NCBI RefSeq assembly: GCF_013283875.1
Contig: NZ_CP054139.1
Span: forward strand, 992,001-1,056,000
Origin: Mucilaginibacter mali
GTDB taxonomy: Bacteria > Bacteroidota > Bacteroidia > Sphingobacteriales > Sphingobacteriaceae
Length of the DNA: 64,000 bases
Direction: 5' to 3'
Numbering within the stretch: position 1 is the first letter of the stretch; each line of letters opens with the position of its first letter. Below the pieces are notes generated by a model that was given only the letters and a program-made list of their open reading frames with translations, was not told the origin of the DNA and did no database searches. Positions 27,985 through 36,962 of the stretch are shown here, one piece after another. The position numbers and the translations under genes were made by a program.

Positions 27985-30918
27985 ATGAAAAGAACGCTCC
28001 TTTTTGTTTGGCTGATCTGCATGACCGCGTTTGCCGGCTATGCTAAACCAGCCCCCGCTTATGCCATTATTCCCTTTACGGGGATGGATTATATCCGTGT
28101 GGAGGTGGATGCCGCTTATCAAACATCGGCCCAAAATACCTTTAAGCTGGTCATCAAGTCAGTTGCCGATGGCAATGTATTATGGCAGGGCGATGTGAAG
28201 CCAACGGAAGCCATCAATATTAAAAAAGGCAAGCTGGCCTTTACCGTAAACGGATTGAAGCCCATCCTGTGGCAACCGACAAACCCGTACCTGTACCAGG
28301 TAAGCCTGCAGCAATACAGTAATGGGCAGTTGCAGGATGAATTAAAGGAACGCGCCGGCTTCCGTAGTTTTGAGCGGAGGGGCGGCAGCCTTTACCTGAA
28401 CGGTAAGCCCATATTTTTACGCGGCATCGCCATCAACCCGCCAGGCAGGGGCATCCCCGCCAAAATAGAGGAAAGCCGTGCCTTCGCGCTGGAATATGTG
28501 CGGTATATGAAGAGCATCAACGTAAACATCATCCGCATACCCGATGCTGAAGAGTGGTACGATGTATGCGATGAACTGGGTATGATGGTGTTCGGTGGCA
28601 ACTACAGCGGCAAGGTGGCCGGTGGCGAAAAGGTGGACAGCAAGGAGCAGTTTGGCGATGAGACCGACGGCGGCTTTCCTAAAGATTATGACAGGGGGGT
28701 AGACTGGTACGAGAATACCAAGTTCCACGCCATCGCGCAGCATCCCAGCTTGATGGTATATGCCATGACCAACGAAACGCCATTTGCAGGTTCACGCGCC
28801 GCGCCCTGGGAGAAGTTTTTGGCTTACGCTTATGATAAACTAAAAAAGTGGGATGAAACCCGCGTGTATATTGCCAACGCCGGTTATGGCTACGGCAAGG
28901 CGGGCGATATTTGCGATATCCACCGCTATTGGGGCTGGTATTACAGTTCGCCTTATACTTTCCTTAATATCAGGGATAACTCCAAGATCATTCCGTTCCC
29001 CAAGCACGATCAGCCCATTACTTTTACCGAGTGCGTGGGTAATTATACCGGTCCGGATGGCAGGTATAATTTAACACCAGCCCACAAGAACCCAAGCTCG
29101 CAACTGGCCTGGACGGGGCATGCTGAACAAGGCCTGCAATCGAAACTGGCTGATGAGCATCAGAGTAGCACTTTCCGCTATGCTACGGAACTATTCAGGC
29201 AACTGCGTGCCGTAAATCATGATCTGAGCGGTGTATTCCCGTTCACCATCCTTTTTTACAACTGGGATACGGTAGAGAAATTTGGCGATATGCACCCCAA
29301 ACCGGTAACCGACCAGGTGAAGATCTCCTACCAACCGGTGCTGCTAAGCTGGGAATGCTGGACCAAGAACGTATATGCCGGGTCTACGTTTAACCCGATT
29401 GCCCACGTAATAAATGACGATGAACATTTTGAAGACCTGAAGGACCTGAAGATGATCTGCCAGTTGCGCGATAAAGCGCACGTGCTGGTGTATACCGATA
29501 CCATCGCCATGCCCAATGTTGCTTACTATTCATCGGCGCAAAAGCAATTGCAGATAAAGCTGCCGGTAAATTTGGCTAGCGGTTATTATAAATTAACCGG
29601 CGAATTGTGGTCGGGTGGTAAAGTGGTATCGCATAACTTCTTCGATATCTTTATTTCGGGCAAGCAATTTATCCCGCAAAGCCCGGTGCTGGACAGGCAG
29701 GTGCTGGTATACGATAAAGGCGGCAAATTAAAATCATCGCTGGAGAAGCTGAATATCCCATCGCGACCCCTAACATCGTGGAAGAACCTGCCGCTGAATA
29801 AGGTGGTAATTATTGGCGATAATGCTGCCGATAATGCCTTGGCGCAAAATGCCGCGAGCATTAAGGATTTCATCAGCAAGGGTGGCCGAATCCTATGCCT
29901 TCGCCAGGATAGCGCGCATCGATTGAATTTAAACAAGATCCTGGATAGCAAGCTGGCCAACAGCACGGTTGATATTGATCACCCGGTATATCCGGTATCG
30001 GCCAACCCTCCGCGCAATGGATATTATATTAATTATGAACGGCCAGATCACCCGGTGTTTGCTGGGGTTACGCGTGCGAACTTAAGGGTGTTCTCTGATT
30101 ATTCCGGCTGGAGCGAAAACCAAAAGGGGATGCCCGAGATCTACCCGGTTAAGGATGGCTTCACGCTGGAAAACCGGGATGGGGTAAGCAATACGGCTAT
30201 CCTTGGCAATTATGGTTCGGGCTTGCAGGCTATCGCTGTTGCCGAGCAGTTTATCGGCAAGGGCAGCATTGTATTAAGCGGAATGGACCTGCTTAACCGT
30301 ACCGGCTTGGATCCTGTTGCCGATAGGTTGCTGCTGAACCTGGTTACTTATACCAGCGCCAATGCCGGGCATGTGCTGTATCAAGCCATTACCGGCCCTA
30401 TCATATGGGGCGATTACGAGACTGAAAAAGGCATCGTAACCGATTACTACAGCGGCTTCCTGGTGAACTCGACACCGCGCCTGCCCGATAATTTTGTAAG
30501 CAAAAGGCCGATCGTAGTTACCAGGGAGGGCTACCAGCTGGCCGGCGGCAGCAGGGCGGGCTTCAATACGCATCCGGGCATACAATATGTGGCTAACGGT
30601 CGCCGTCCATGGGGACCGTATGTACAAACCTTTGGCGGTCAACCCAAAATGCTAACCGATAGCGTTACCGATGGGACTGCCAGGTTTTGGTGCCGGATCC
30701 CGGCCGGGCAAAACATGTCCACCTCGCTGGTGTGGAACCCGGGCGATGAACCCATCAGTATCAAAATAAAAGTGAACAACCTGCCCGGGGTGAAGCAAAC
30801 GATAAAACCCGGCGATAAGGTGTTTATCAAAGCCCCGGTAAATTCGGATATCGTTAATATGACCTTTACCGGCGACAGGCGCGCGGTGGTATTAGAGACG
30901 GCGTTTGGGAAAAGATAA
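27985..30918 (+). CDS. GH2-like clan GH-A glycosidase with C-terminal GATase-like region
   Basis: This 977-residue secreted protein has signal MKRTLLFVWLICMTAFAGYA. An Ig-like sandwich (about 25-125, ending in RAGFRSFERRGGSLYLNGKP, split around the loop) leads into a TIM barrel (about 130-430). The acid/base is Glu264 in MTNETPF and the probable nucleophile Glu349 in TFTECVG. The usual GH2 N-terminal sugar-binding domain is missing. Residues about 570-760 look like a glutamine-amidotransferase-like domain (VVIIGDNAAD, GGRILCL), as found behind some beta-galactosidase families. The ATG at 27985 directly precedes a clean signal peptide; upstream codons overlap the GH88 gene. Activity unassigned. 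Confidence 0.78.
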   Translation: MKRTLLFVWLICMTAFAGYAKPAPAYAIIPFTGMDYIRVEVDAAYQTSAQNTFKLVIKSVADGNVLWQGDVKPTEAINIKKGKLAFTVNGLKPILWQPTNPYLYQVSLQQYSNGQLQDELKERAGFRSFERRGGSLYLNGKPIFLRGIAINPPGRGIPAKIEESRAFALEYVRYMKSINVNIIRIPDAEEWYDVCDELGMMVFGGNYSGKVAGGEKVDSKEQFGDETDGGFPKDYDRGVDWYENTKFHAIAQHPSLMVYAMTNETPFAGSRAAPWEKFLAYAYDKLKKWDETRVYIANAGYGYGKAGDICDIHRYWGWYYSSPYTFLNIRDNSKIIPFPKHDQPITFTECVGNYTGPDGRYNLTPAHKNPSSQLAWTGHAEQGLQSKLADEHQSSTFRYATELFRQLRAVNHDLSGVFPFTILFYNWDTVEKFGDMHPKPVTDQVKISYQPVLLSWECWTKNVYAGSTFNPIAHVINDDEHFEDLKDLKMICQLRDKAHVLVYTDTIAMPNVAYYSSAQKQLQIKLPVNLASGYYKLTGELWSGGKVVSHNFFDIFISGKQFIPQSPVLDRQVLVYDKGGKLKSSLEKLNIPSRPLTSWKNLPLNKVVIIGDNAADNALAQNAASIKDFISKGGRILCLRQDSAHRLNLNKILDSKLANSTVDIDHPVYPVSANPPRNGYYINYERPDHPVFAGVTRANLRVFSDYSGWSENQKGMPEIYPVKDGFTLENRDGVSNTAILGNYGSGLQAIAVAEQFIGKGSIVLSGMDLLNRTGLDPVADRLLLNLVTYTSANAGHVLYQAITGPIIWGDYETEKGIVTDYYSGFLVNSTPRLPDNFVSKRPIVVTREGYQLAGGSRAGFNTHPGIQYVANGRRPWGPYVQTFGGQPKMLTDSVTDGTARFWCRIPAGQNMSTSLVWNPGDEPISIKIKVNNLPGVKQTIKPGDKVFIKAPVNSDIVNMTFTGDRRAVVLETAFGKR

Positions 30919-30927
30919 GATTACATA

Positions 30928-30998
30928 ACCGTAGAGACACGATATTTCGTGTCTCCCTACATATTAAATAGAGACACGAAGTATCGTGTCTCTACGGT
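30928..30998. repeat. Nested palindromic repeat (REP-like)
   Basis: Arms ACCGTAGAGACACGATA (30928-30944) and TATCGTGTCTCTACGGT (30982-30998) are perfectly complementary over 17 bases. Each arm lies in its own small palindrome, GAGACACGA-N4-TCGTGTCTC, at 30934-30955 and 30971-30992, giving four copies of one 9-mer. Related GTAGAGACACGA elements recur in Bacteroidota genomes. It sits between convergent genes. Confidence 0.75.
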
Positions 30999-31013
30999 TG
31001 ATAAAGGGATCAA

Positions 31014-31057
31014 CAAAAAAAGCAGCGGTGGGACTGAAAACCCACCGCTGCTTTTTT
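31014..31057. terminator. Bidirectional rho-independent terminator
   Basis: AGCAGCGGTGGG (31021-31032) and CCCACCGCTGCT (31041-31052) form a perfect 12-bp stem with an 8-base loop. A-tract on the left and T-tract on the right make it work in both directions. It ends the GH39-GH2 operon (+) and the SusC/SusD/esterase operon (-). Confidence 0.92.
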
Positions 31058-31090
31058 ATTGATGTTTTGTGTAGGAAGATGCTTAAAATA

Positions 31091-31885
31091 CTATTTCTTA
31101 ACCTGCCCCTGCACCTTTAACATTTGCTGCGCCAGCCTGCGGCCCATTTCCTGCGCGGATGGGCCATCAAAATGGGTGGTATCGCCTTTGTGCACCAACC
31201 CCTCTGACGAGGCAAGGGCAGTGAAAGGCACCGTAGCCGGCAGCTTAGCCAGTTGGGTGTTGATATTAGCGTAAGCAGGGCGGTAACGACCCAATTCGCC
31301 AACTACAAAAGGCAGGTTAGGGTTGCCAACCAAGGTGCGTACACGCTGGATCAGTTCCATAAGCTTAGCTAAATAGTCTTTTGCTTTTTCAGGACTACTG
31401 TTCGATTCGCCCTGGTGCCAGATAACGCCTTTTACGGTACCGTACTTCATGGCTGCGGTAATGCGTTCAACGGCGTCATCGTAGGGGTGGGTTTTGGTGG
31501 CCTGGTCGTAGGCCCCGGGTACCCAGTGTTCGATGGGGGTGCCACCTACCGCGCATGGGATCAAACCAATTAGATGTTGAGGGTTGGATTGCTCCATTGT
31601 TAAACCAAACGTTAACCCTGGGCCTACGCCGGCAACCGACGGCTTGTCGAAATGCAATGGGTGTTTGGCTGTCACCCATTGCTTATCCTTTGTAAACATG
31701 TAAACGCGGTTGTCCTTTTCGTTGGCTATTTCAGTTGTAATTGGCCCGCGCCCGGCCATATTACTTTGCCCTATCAGTATGTACAGATCAAGCGGTTGGG
31801 CGGGGGTGTTTTGGGCGCGCCCTGCCGTTATCGCGATGAATAATATAATGATCTGCACAAGCGCGGTTCTTTTAAATCTGGGCAT
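31091..31885 (-). CDS. SASA-domain carbohydrate acetylesterase (CE6-like)
   Basis: This 264-residue secreted protein (signal ends AGRAQ) is a compact SGNH hydrolase. Nucleophile Ser41 is in LIGQSNMAGRG, GVIWHQGESNS is the oxyanion block, and DTTHFDGPSAQ near the C-terminus carries the probable Asp-His pair. This layout resembles CE6 acetyl xylan esterases and small SASA proteins more than the long esterase at 22278-23702. It is 35 bases downstream of the SusD gene in the same operon, so it probably deacetylates the polymer imported by that SusC/SusD pair. Confidence 0.86.
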   Translation of the reverse strand: MPRFKRTALVQIIILFIAITAGRAQNTPAQPLDLYILIGQSNMAGRGPITTEIANEKDNRVYMFTKDKQWVTAKHPLHFDKPSVAGVGPGLTFGLTMEQSNPQHLIGLIPCAVGGTPIEHWVPGAYDQATKTHPYDDAVERITAAMKYGTVKGVIWHQGESNSSPEKAKDYLAKLMELIQRVRTLVGNPNLPFVVGELGRYRPAYANINTQLAKLPATVPFTALASSEGLVHKGDTTHFDGPSAQEMGRRLAQQMLKVQGQVKK

Positions 31886-31920
31886 CGTTTTATTTTTCTA
31901 TAAATATCTGCTTTAGCCAA

Positions 31921-33552
31921 TTAATAACCCGGGTTTTGCGGGAATTTTTTGGTCAGGTTGGCATCTATCACGTCTTGCGGAATAGGCAGCAACTGATCGC
32001 GCGTGGTGATGGTTGCCCCGGCCAACGCGTTGTGTGCCTTGGTGCGGGTTAACCAGGTACCGGTGCGCAGCAAAGTGTAACGGCGGTCCTCCTCGGTGAA
32101 TAACTCTCTTGAACGTTCGTCTAAAATGAAATCGAGATTGATCTGCGCCAGGGTAGCCGGAGTGGCGTGCGCCCGGTTACGCAGCGCGTTTATCGCGTCT
32201 ACAGCGCCTTGCAAGTCGCCGGTTTTAAAATCGGCTTCGGCAAGCAGCAGGTAGGTTTCGCCCGCACGAAGGTAGATCTGATCGTTATAACCTTGTGAAC
32301 CATTTACATCCAGCGGACTGGTATAATCCCATTTGCGGGTATTAGGGTAGTTGGGATTACTCACTTTTTCGGTAGCGGTACGGTCAACCGGAACCACCTG
32401 GCCTAATACATAGCCCTTAGGCGGGTTAGTGTTGATGGCATATGAGAACCTCCAGGCAAAATCGCCGCCACGGTCATCGGTAGCATCGTAAATGCTGAAC
32501 GCCCATTTAGTTGGCCCTAAGCGGCCGATACCACGGCCACCAAAATCGGCACTTGGCGCAAATGGACTGGTGGTTTTGTTATCGGTACCCTTAACGGTTA
32601 ATGAGTAGTAGCGGTTAACCCAATAGCGGCGCATAATGTTATTGCCCTCGCCGCCCACTACGTTCAGTTCGTTTTGCAACACCCACAGCGCTTCGGTGTT
32701 ACCCTCGCTGCGATTGGAGTTGCCATCTAAAAACATATCGGTAAATGCGGTGCCGGGCTTGGTGGCATTTACGCCATAGCGCGCGGTAACCAGTTTGTAG
32801 TTAGCATTGGTGGTTACCTTAAGTGCCCAGATCTTAGCCGAATCCGGCTTGTTATCGGCCAGGTAAAGTTCGGCCAGGTAGTGTTCGGCTACACCTTTTA
32901 TCAGTTTGCCGTTGTTGCTGCTGGTAACCGGCAGGTATTGGTCGGCAAATTGCCAGTCGGCCTTCATTTGATTGTGGATGGTAGCCACAGGGGTGCGGTC
33001 GTAATCGGTCCGTACATTCTCACCGGTCGATTCGTGTAGTTGCAGCGGCACATCGCCCCATAAATAAGTAAGATGGCGATAAGCCCATGCCCTGATGCAG
33101 CGTGCTTCGGCCTGTACCGAATTGCGCTGCGCATCGCTTAAAACGGTGCTGGCTGCAGAGCGGTCGATAATGGTGTTGGCCGAATTGATGGTCTCGTAAA
33201 GGTATGCCCAGGTTTTGCTGTAATAGCCCTGGCCGGCGTTATTCAACGCCCCCCACGAGTTAAATATACCCTCGGTATTAGCGGTTACGTAGTTTCCGTA
33301 ACCATTATCCACGCCTATCACGTTCATCTCGAACATCATATCGTTCACCGGGTCGCTGGTGGTAACGCCCGAGCGGCTGCGGCGCACTTCGTAGTAAAGG
33401 CCGTTCAACGCGTTTTGATAACCATCGTAATTGGCAAACAGGTTATCGGCCACTAAAATATTGGGCGGGCTTTCCTGTAGGTATGATTTTTTGCAGGATG
33501 CCATAGAAGCCAGCAGGCAGGCTCCCAGGCCTATTTTATGATATAGTTTCAT
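31921..33552 (-). CDS. SusD/RagB-family surface glycan-binding lipoprotein (PUL 2)
   Basis: This 543-residue lipoprotein has lipobox SMASC (Cys about 20). It shows the classical SusD layout: N-terminal helices with YDGYQNALNGLY, a central region with RCIRAWAYRHLTYLWGDVPL, and the C-terminal segment FILDERSRELFTEEDRRYTLLR split over two helices. It differs from the PUL 1 SusD, which belongs to another subgroup, so the two transporters probably take different glycans. The gene begins 20 bases after the SusC stop and is followed by the acetylesterase. Confidence 0.95.
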   Translation of the reverse strand: MKLYHKIGLGACLLASMASCKKSYLQESPPNILVADNLFANYDGYQNALNGLYYEVRRSRSGVTTSDPVNDMMFEMNVIGVDNGYGNYVTANTEGIFNSWGALNNAGQGYYSKTWAYLYETINSANTIIDRSAASTVLSDAQRNSVQAEARCIRAWAYRHLTYLWGDVPLQLHESTGENVRTDYDRTPVATIHNQMKADWQFADQYLPVTSSNNGKLIKGVAEHYLAELYLADNKPDSAKIWALKVTTNANYKLVTARYGVNATKPGTAFTDMFLDGNSNRSEGNTEALWVLQNELNVVGGEGNNIMRRYWVNRYYSLTVKGTDNKTTSPFAPSADFGGRGIGRLGPTKWAFSIYDATDDRGGDFAWRFSYAINTNPPKGYVLGQVVPVDRTATEKVSNPNYPNTRKWDYTSPLDVNGSQGYNDQIYLRAGETYLLLAEADFKTGDLQGAVDAINALRNRAHATPATLAQINLDFILDERSRELFTEEDRRYTLLRTGTWLTRTKAHNALAGATITTRDQLLPIPQDVIDANLTKKFPQNPGY

Positions 33553-33572
33553 TGTAATGCTCTTTGTAGTGA

Positions 33573-36530
33573 TTATAAACTTACGTTAATACCAAAAATG
33601 ATCTCTTTTTGCAGCGGTATACCACCTGCCTGGTCGCTCAGTTCAGGATCGAAACCCTTCCATGGAGTAACGGTGAACAGGTTGCGGGCCTCGGCATATA
33701 TCTTCAGCCTGCTGATCTTTACCTTGCTTAGCAAGGCCTTGGGCAACGAGTAAGACAGCAACATATCCCTAACCCTTAAATAACTGGCGTTCTGGAAAAT
33801 GTGCACGTTATAAATGTTGGGCAAATAGCCGGTCACCTGGTTGGCATTAGCGAAATAATCGTTGGTTGGGTTGGTAGGTGTCCAATAGTTTTTAACAAAG
33901 GTGTTCTTCTCCACCTCGGTGTTCACGTTATCAGATAGCGTACCATTATCCTTGGTTACGCCCTGTACGCCATTAACAAAAATATAAAACGACCAATCCC
34001 TGTAAGTAAAGGTGTTGCCTAAACCGTAGGTAAAGCTAGGCTCAACGTTTGGCAGCAAAGTACGGTCGGATGGAGTGATCTTGCCGTCGCCGTTCACATC
34101 AACCACCTTGGCAAAACCCGCCTTGGTATTTGGTTGTGGCGATTTGGTCAGGTCGTCGGTAGTTTGCCATACACCACCATATTTATAAGCAAAGTTATTG
34201 TTTATAGGCTGGCCAATGAACCAGTTGTTGAGCGTGTCGTTTTTTCCATTACCATAAAGATCGACGATCTTGTTGCGGTTAAGGCTAAAGGTAGCGTTGC
34301 TGCTCCAGCTAAAGTCTGCTCCCTTAATATTGGCGCTGTTAATGCCGATATCGATACCCTTGTTAGCAGTTTTACCAATGTTTTGTACAATACTGTTTAC
34401 ACCCGTAACGGTAGAGATGGAACGGGCCAGCAACAAGTCGCGCGTTTTAGCCGAATACACGTCGATGGTACCGGTAACACGGCCATTCCATAAACCGATA
34501 TCTAAACCGGCGTTAAACGAATCGGTGGTTTCCCAATGCAGGGTATTGTCGCCCAGCTTATTAGGAATATAACCAGCAGCGGTAGTGGTACCGTTAATGT
34601 AAGCAGCGTTTGCAAGCCTTGCAAAGGTGCTGTACGGCGATACGGCCTGGTTACCATTGCTACCGTATGAAAGGCGCAGTTTTAGGTTCGATATCGCTTT
34701 TACCTTCGACATAAAATCCTCGCTGCTGATATTCCAGGCCAGGGCTGCCGATGGGAAGAACGAGTATTTGCGGTCATCGCCAAAAGGAGAGGCCCCATCA
34801 CGGCGACCGGTCAACGTAAGTAAATACTTGCTGTTGTACGAGTAGTTTAACCTGCCCATTTGCGATACCAGCGCGCGCTTAGAGTAGCTGCTTGATGGCA
34901 GCACCTGCAAGGCCTGGTTAGCCTGGTAATAGGTCAGCACATCGTTAGGGAAACCCTGTGCGTTCAGGGTATTATTGGTAGATACATTGCTCTCGTAGCT
35001 ATACAAACCGGTGAACGATATGGTATGCTTGCCAAAGCTGTGGTTATAATCGATAATGTTCTCAAAGGTAAGGTCGGTGCCCAGGTTGTCGCTTTTGTTT
35101 AACTCGCCCAGGGCCTCTAAACCGCGCTTGCTATTGCGGCCATAATAGGTGTAGTTGTTTTGCGATGAGTAGCGCACACCAGTGTTAATGCGGTATTGCA
35201 AGCCCGGTACCGGCAGTTTAACCACGGCATAGTTGGTGGTGAACAACGAATAAGTATGATCTGAATTATTAGCCAGCGTAGGCGACAGCGGGTTTGCCCA
35301 GGCGGTTTTTTCAGGCCATGGATAAATGGTCAGCGAGCCATCGGCATTATAAGCGGTGGTCAGCGGGTTAAAGCTGTAAATGCTGCCATCGCCGGTAATG
35401 GTTGGGTTAAGGCCGCTGCGGTCATCATAATTTAATGATGTACTGGTACCATAAGTCAGCCATTTGGTTACATCCACATCCACATTGGCGCGGGTGGTGA
35501 TGCGTTTAAAATTATCGTTTATGGTGACACCCTCTACATTAAGATAGTTGGCCGATACAAAGAAGCGCGAGTTATTGCCGCCGCCACGGATAGACAGGCT
35601 ATGGTTATTACGACCACCGGTACGGGTACCCATTTTAAAATAATCAGGGTAATTGCCCGAATCGTGAATGGCCTGCTCGGATGCGGTCATGATGCCCGGA
35701 TAGCGGGCGTTCTTAAAGTCGTAAAACTGATCGGGGGTGAATAATTGCGGCAGTTTGCCCAGCTTCTGGATCCCGTACGATCCATCGTACGAGATAGATG
35801 GCGGACCGGTAACACCCTTTTTAGTAGTGATCAGGATAACGCCGTTAGCACCGCGCGAACCGTAGATGGCCGCTGCCGATGCATCCTTTAAGATATCCAT
35901 GGTAGCGATATCGGCCGGGTTAATGTCAGATGATGAACCATTATAAGGGATCCCATCTAAAATGATCAGCGGGTCGTTACTGGCCGAGATAGACCTGCGG
36001 CCACGGATGATCACACTGTTGCTGTTGCCCTCGGCGCCTGCTGTATTTAAAGTAACCGCAAGACCGGGGATCGATCCCTCCAGCGCCTGGATATAGCTGG
36101 TGTTCGGCATATTCTCCAAACGCTTCGGATCTACGGATGATACCGAACCGGTAATGTCCTTACGCTTTTGCGTACCGTAACCTACCACCACCACTTCGTT
36201 CAGTCCCTTGGCATCGGATGCCATGGTGATGTTAAACTGGCGGGTTTTGCCAACGGTGCGCGTTTCGGTAACGTAGCCCACGTAGGTGAATTGCAGTACG
36301 GCCTGCTCGTTAGGAACGGTGATGCTGAATTTACCGTTAACATCGGTAACCACGCCGCCGGTTTTCCCTTTCACGGTAATGCTTACGCTGATGAGCGGCA
36401 GATTGGTGTTGTCGATCACCATACCCGTTACCTGGATGCCCTGTTGCGCATAGGCCGGGGTTTGCAACATGCCCACAGACGCGATAAACAGCGCCAGCAG
36501 CATAAGCCATCTTTGATAGAATTGTCTCAT
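33573..36530 (-). CDS. SusC/RagA-family TonB-dependent transporter without STN domain (PUL 2)
   Basis: This 985-residue outer-membrane transporter has a signal peptide ending TPAYAQ. A carboxypeptidase-regulatory-like domain (about 32-112) is followed by a plug (about 125-235, with ILKDASAAAIYGSRGANGVI) and the barrel ending EIIFGINVSL. There is no STN domain, unlike the PUL 1 SusC. Regulation is therefore not through FecR but most likely through the HTCS protein encoded at 40004-44137, as is typical for Bacteroidota. It precedes SusD by 20 bases. Upstream lies a 35-codon membrane peptide gene. Confidence 0.95.
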   Translation of the reverse strand: MRQFYQRWLMLLALFIASVGMLQTPAYAQQGIQVTGMVIDNTNLPLISVSITVKGKTGGVVTDVNGKFSITVPNEQAVLQFTYVGYVTETRTVGKTRQFNITMASDAKGLNEVVVVGYGTQKRKDITGSVSSVDPKRLENMPNTSYIQALEGSIPGLAVTLNTAGAEGNSNSVIIRGRRSISASNDPLIILDGIPYNGSSSDINPADIATMDILKDASAAAIYGSRGANGVILITTKKGVTGPPSISYDGSYGIQKLGKLPQLFTPDQFYDFKNARYPGIMTASEQAIHDSGNYPDYFKMGTRTGGRNNHSLSIRGGGNNSRFFVSANYLNVEGVTINDNFKRITTRANVDVDVTKWLTYGTSTSLNYDDRSGLNPTITGDGSIYSFNPLTTAYNADGSLTIYPWPEKTAWANPLSPTLANNSDHTYSLFTTNYAVVKLPVPGLQYRINTGVRYSSQNNYTYYGRNSKRGLEALGELNKSDNLGTDLTFENIIDYNHSFGKHTISFTGLYSYESNVSTNNTLNAQGFPNDVLTYYQANQALQVLPSSSYSKRALVSQMGRLNYSYNSKYLLTLTGRRDGASPFGDDRKYSFFPSAALAWNISSEDFMSKVKAISNLKLRLSYGSNGNQAVSPYSTFARLANAAYINGTTTAAGYIPNKLGDNTLHWETTDSFNAGLDIGLWNGRVTGTIDVYSAKTRDLLLARSISTVTGVNSIVQNIGKTANKGIDIGINSANIKGADFSWSSNATFSLNRNKIVDLYGNGKNDTLNNWFIGQPINNNFAYKYGGVWQTTDDLTKSPQPNTKAGFAKVVDVNGDGKITPSDRTLLPNVEPSFTYGLGNTFTYRDWSFYIFVNGVQGVTKDNGTLSDNVNTEVEKNTFVKNYWTPTNPTNDYFANANQVTGYLPNIYNVHIFQNASYLRVRDMLLSYSLPKALLSKVKISRLKIYAEARNLFTVTPWKGFDPELSDQAGGIPLQKEIIFGINVSL

Positions 36531-36588
36531 ACAAATTGTTTAATAAATTGGTTTTTATGTTGGTTATTTCGGGGCGGTGCCCCAGGGT

Positions 36589-36696
36589 TTATATCACCAG
36601 GCTAAATACAAACAGCACCATTAGTATGATCACCAGCGCTACAATAAGTATAGTGCCGGTTTTGTTTCCCGATCTTGTTTTTAAAGGTGTTGGCAT
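36589..36696 (-). CDS. Small 35-residue single-pass membrane protein, unknown
   Basis: An ATG at 36694-36696 opens a 35-codon frame ending in TAA at 36589-36591. Translation starts MPTPLKTRSGNKTGT, a basic polar head, and then runs into about 20 strongly hydrophobic residues (ILIVALVIILMVLFVFSLVI) to the end. The positive-inside pattern predicts an N-in membrane peptide. It is the first gene ahead of SusC on the minus strand (58-base gap with a GGGGC/GCCCC hairpin at 36571-36583). A -7-like TACCTTTA lies at 36714-36721, giving a leader of about 10 bases. I recognise no family; the arrangement suggests a real small protein, not chance, but this is inference. Confidence 0.55.
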   Translation of the reverse strand: MPTPLKTRSGNKTGTILIVALVIILMVLFVFSLVI

Positions 36697-36962
36697 GTGT
36701 TTAAATTGGTGCCTAAAGGTATACAGCTAATCACGTCCCGCTACCCGACATATCTTACAACTTTACCCGAAGAATGCTGCATCACCATGAAACATTTATA
36801 GTGAAAAAGCCCCATGCTCGCTTACAGCGCGTTTTTGCTGTTGATACGAATAAACGGTATATGTGAACCATCTGTACCGTGTGCGCATGTACACAGGTTG
36901 CTATCTTGCGCTGCTTAATATAGTGCTACCCTGCACCATCACCAATTATAACCTAAAGAAGA

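Noticed and set aside
36536..36730. A + strand 64-residue frame between the PUL 2 SusC gene and the GH-A gene
   Set aside because: It has no family features, has no start signal, and lies antisense to the more convincing 35-residue membrane peptide.
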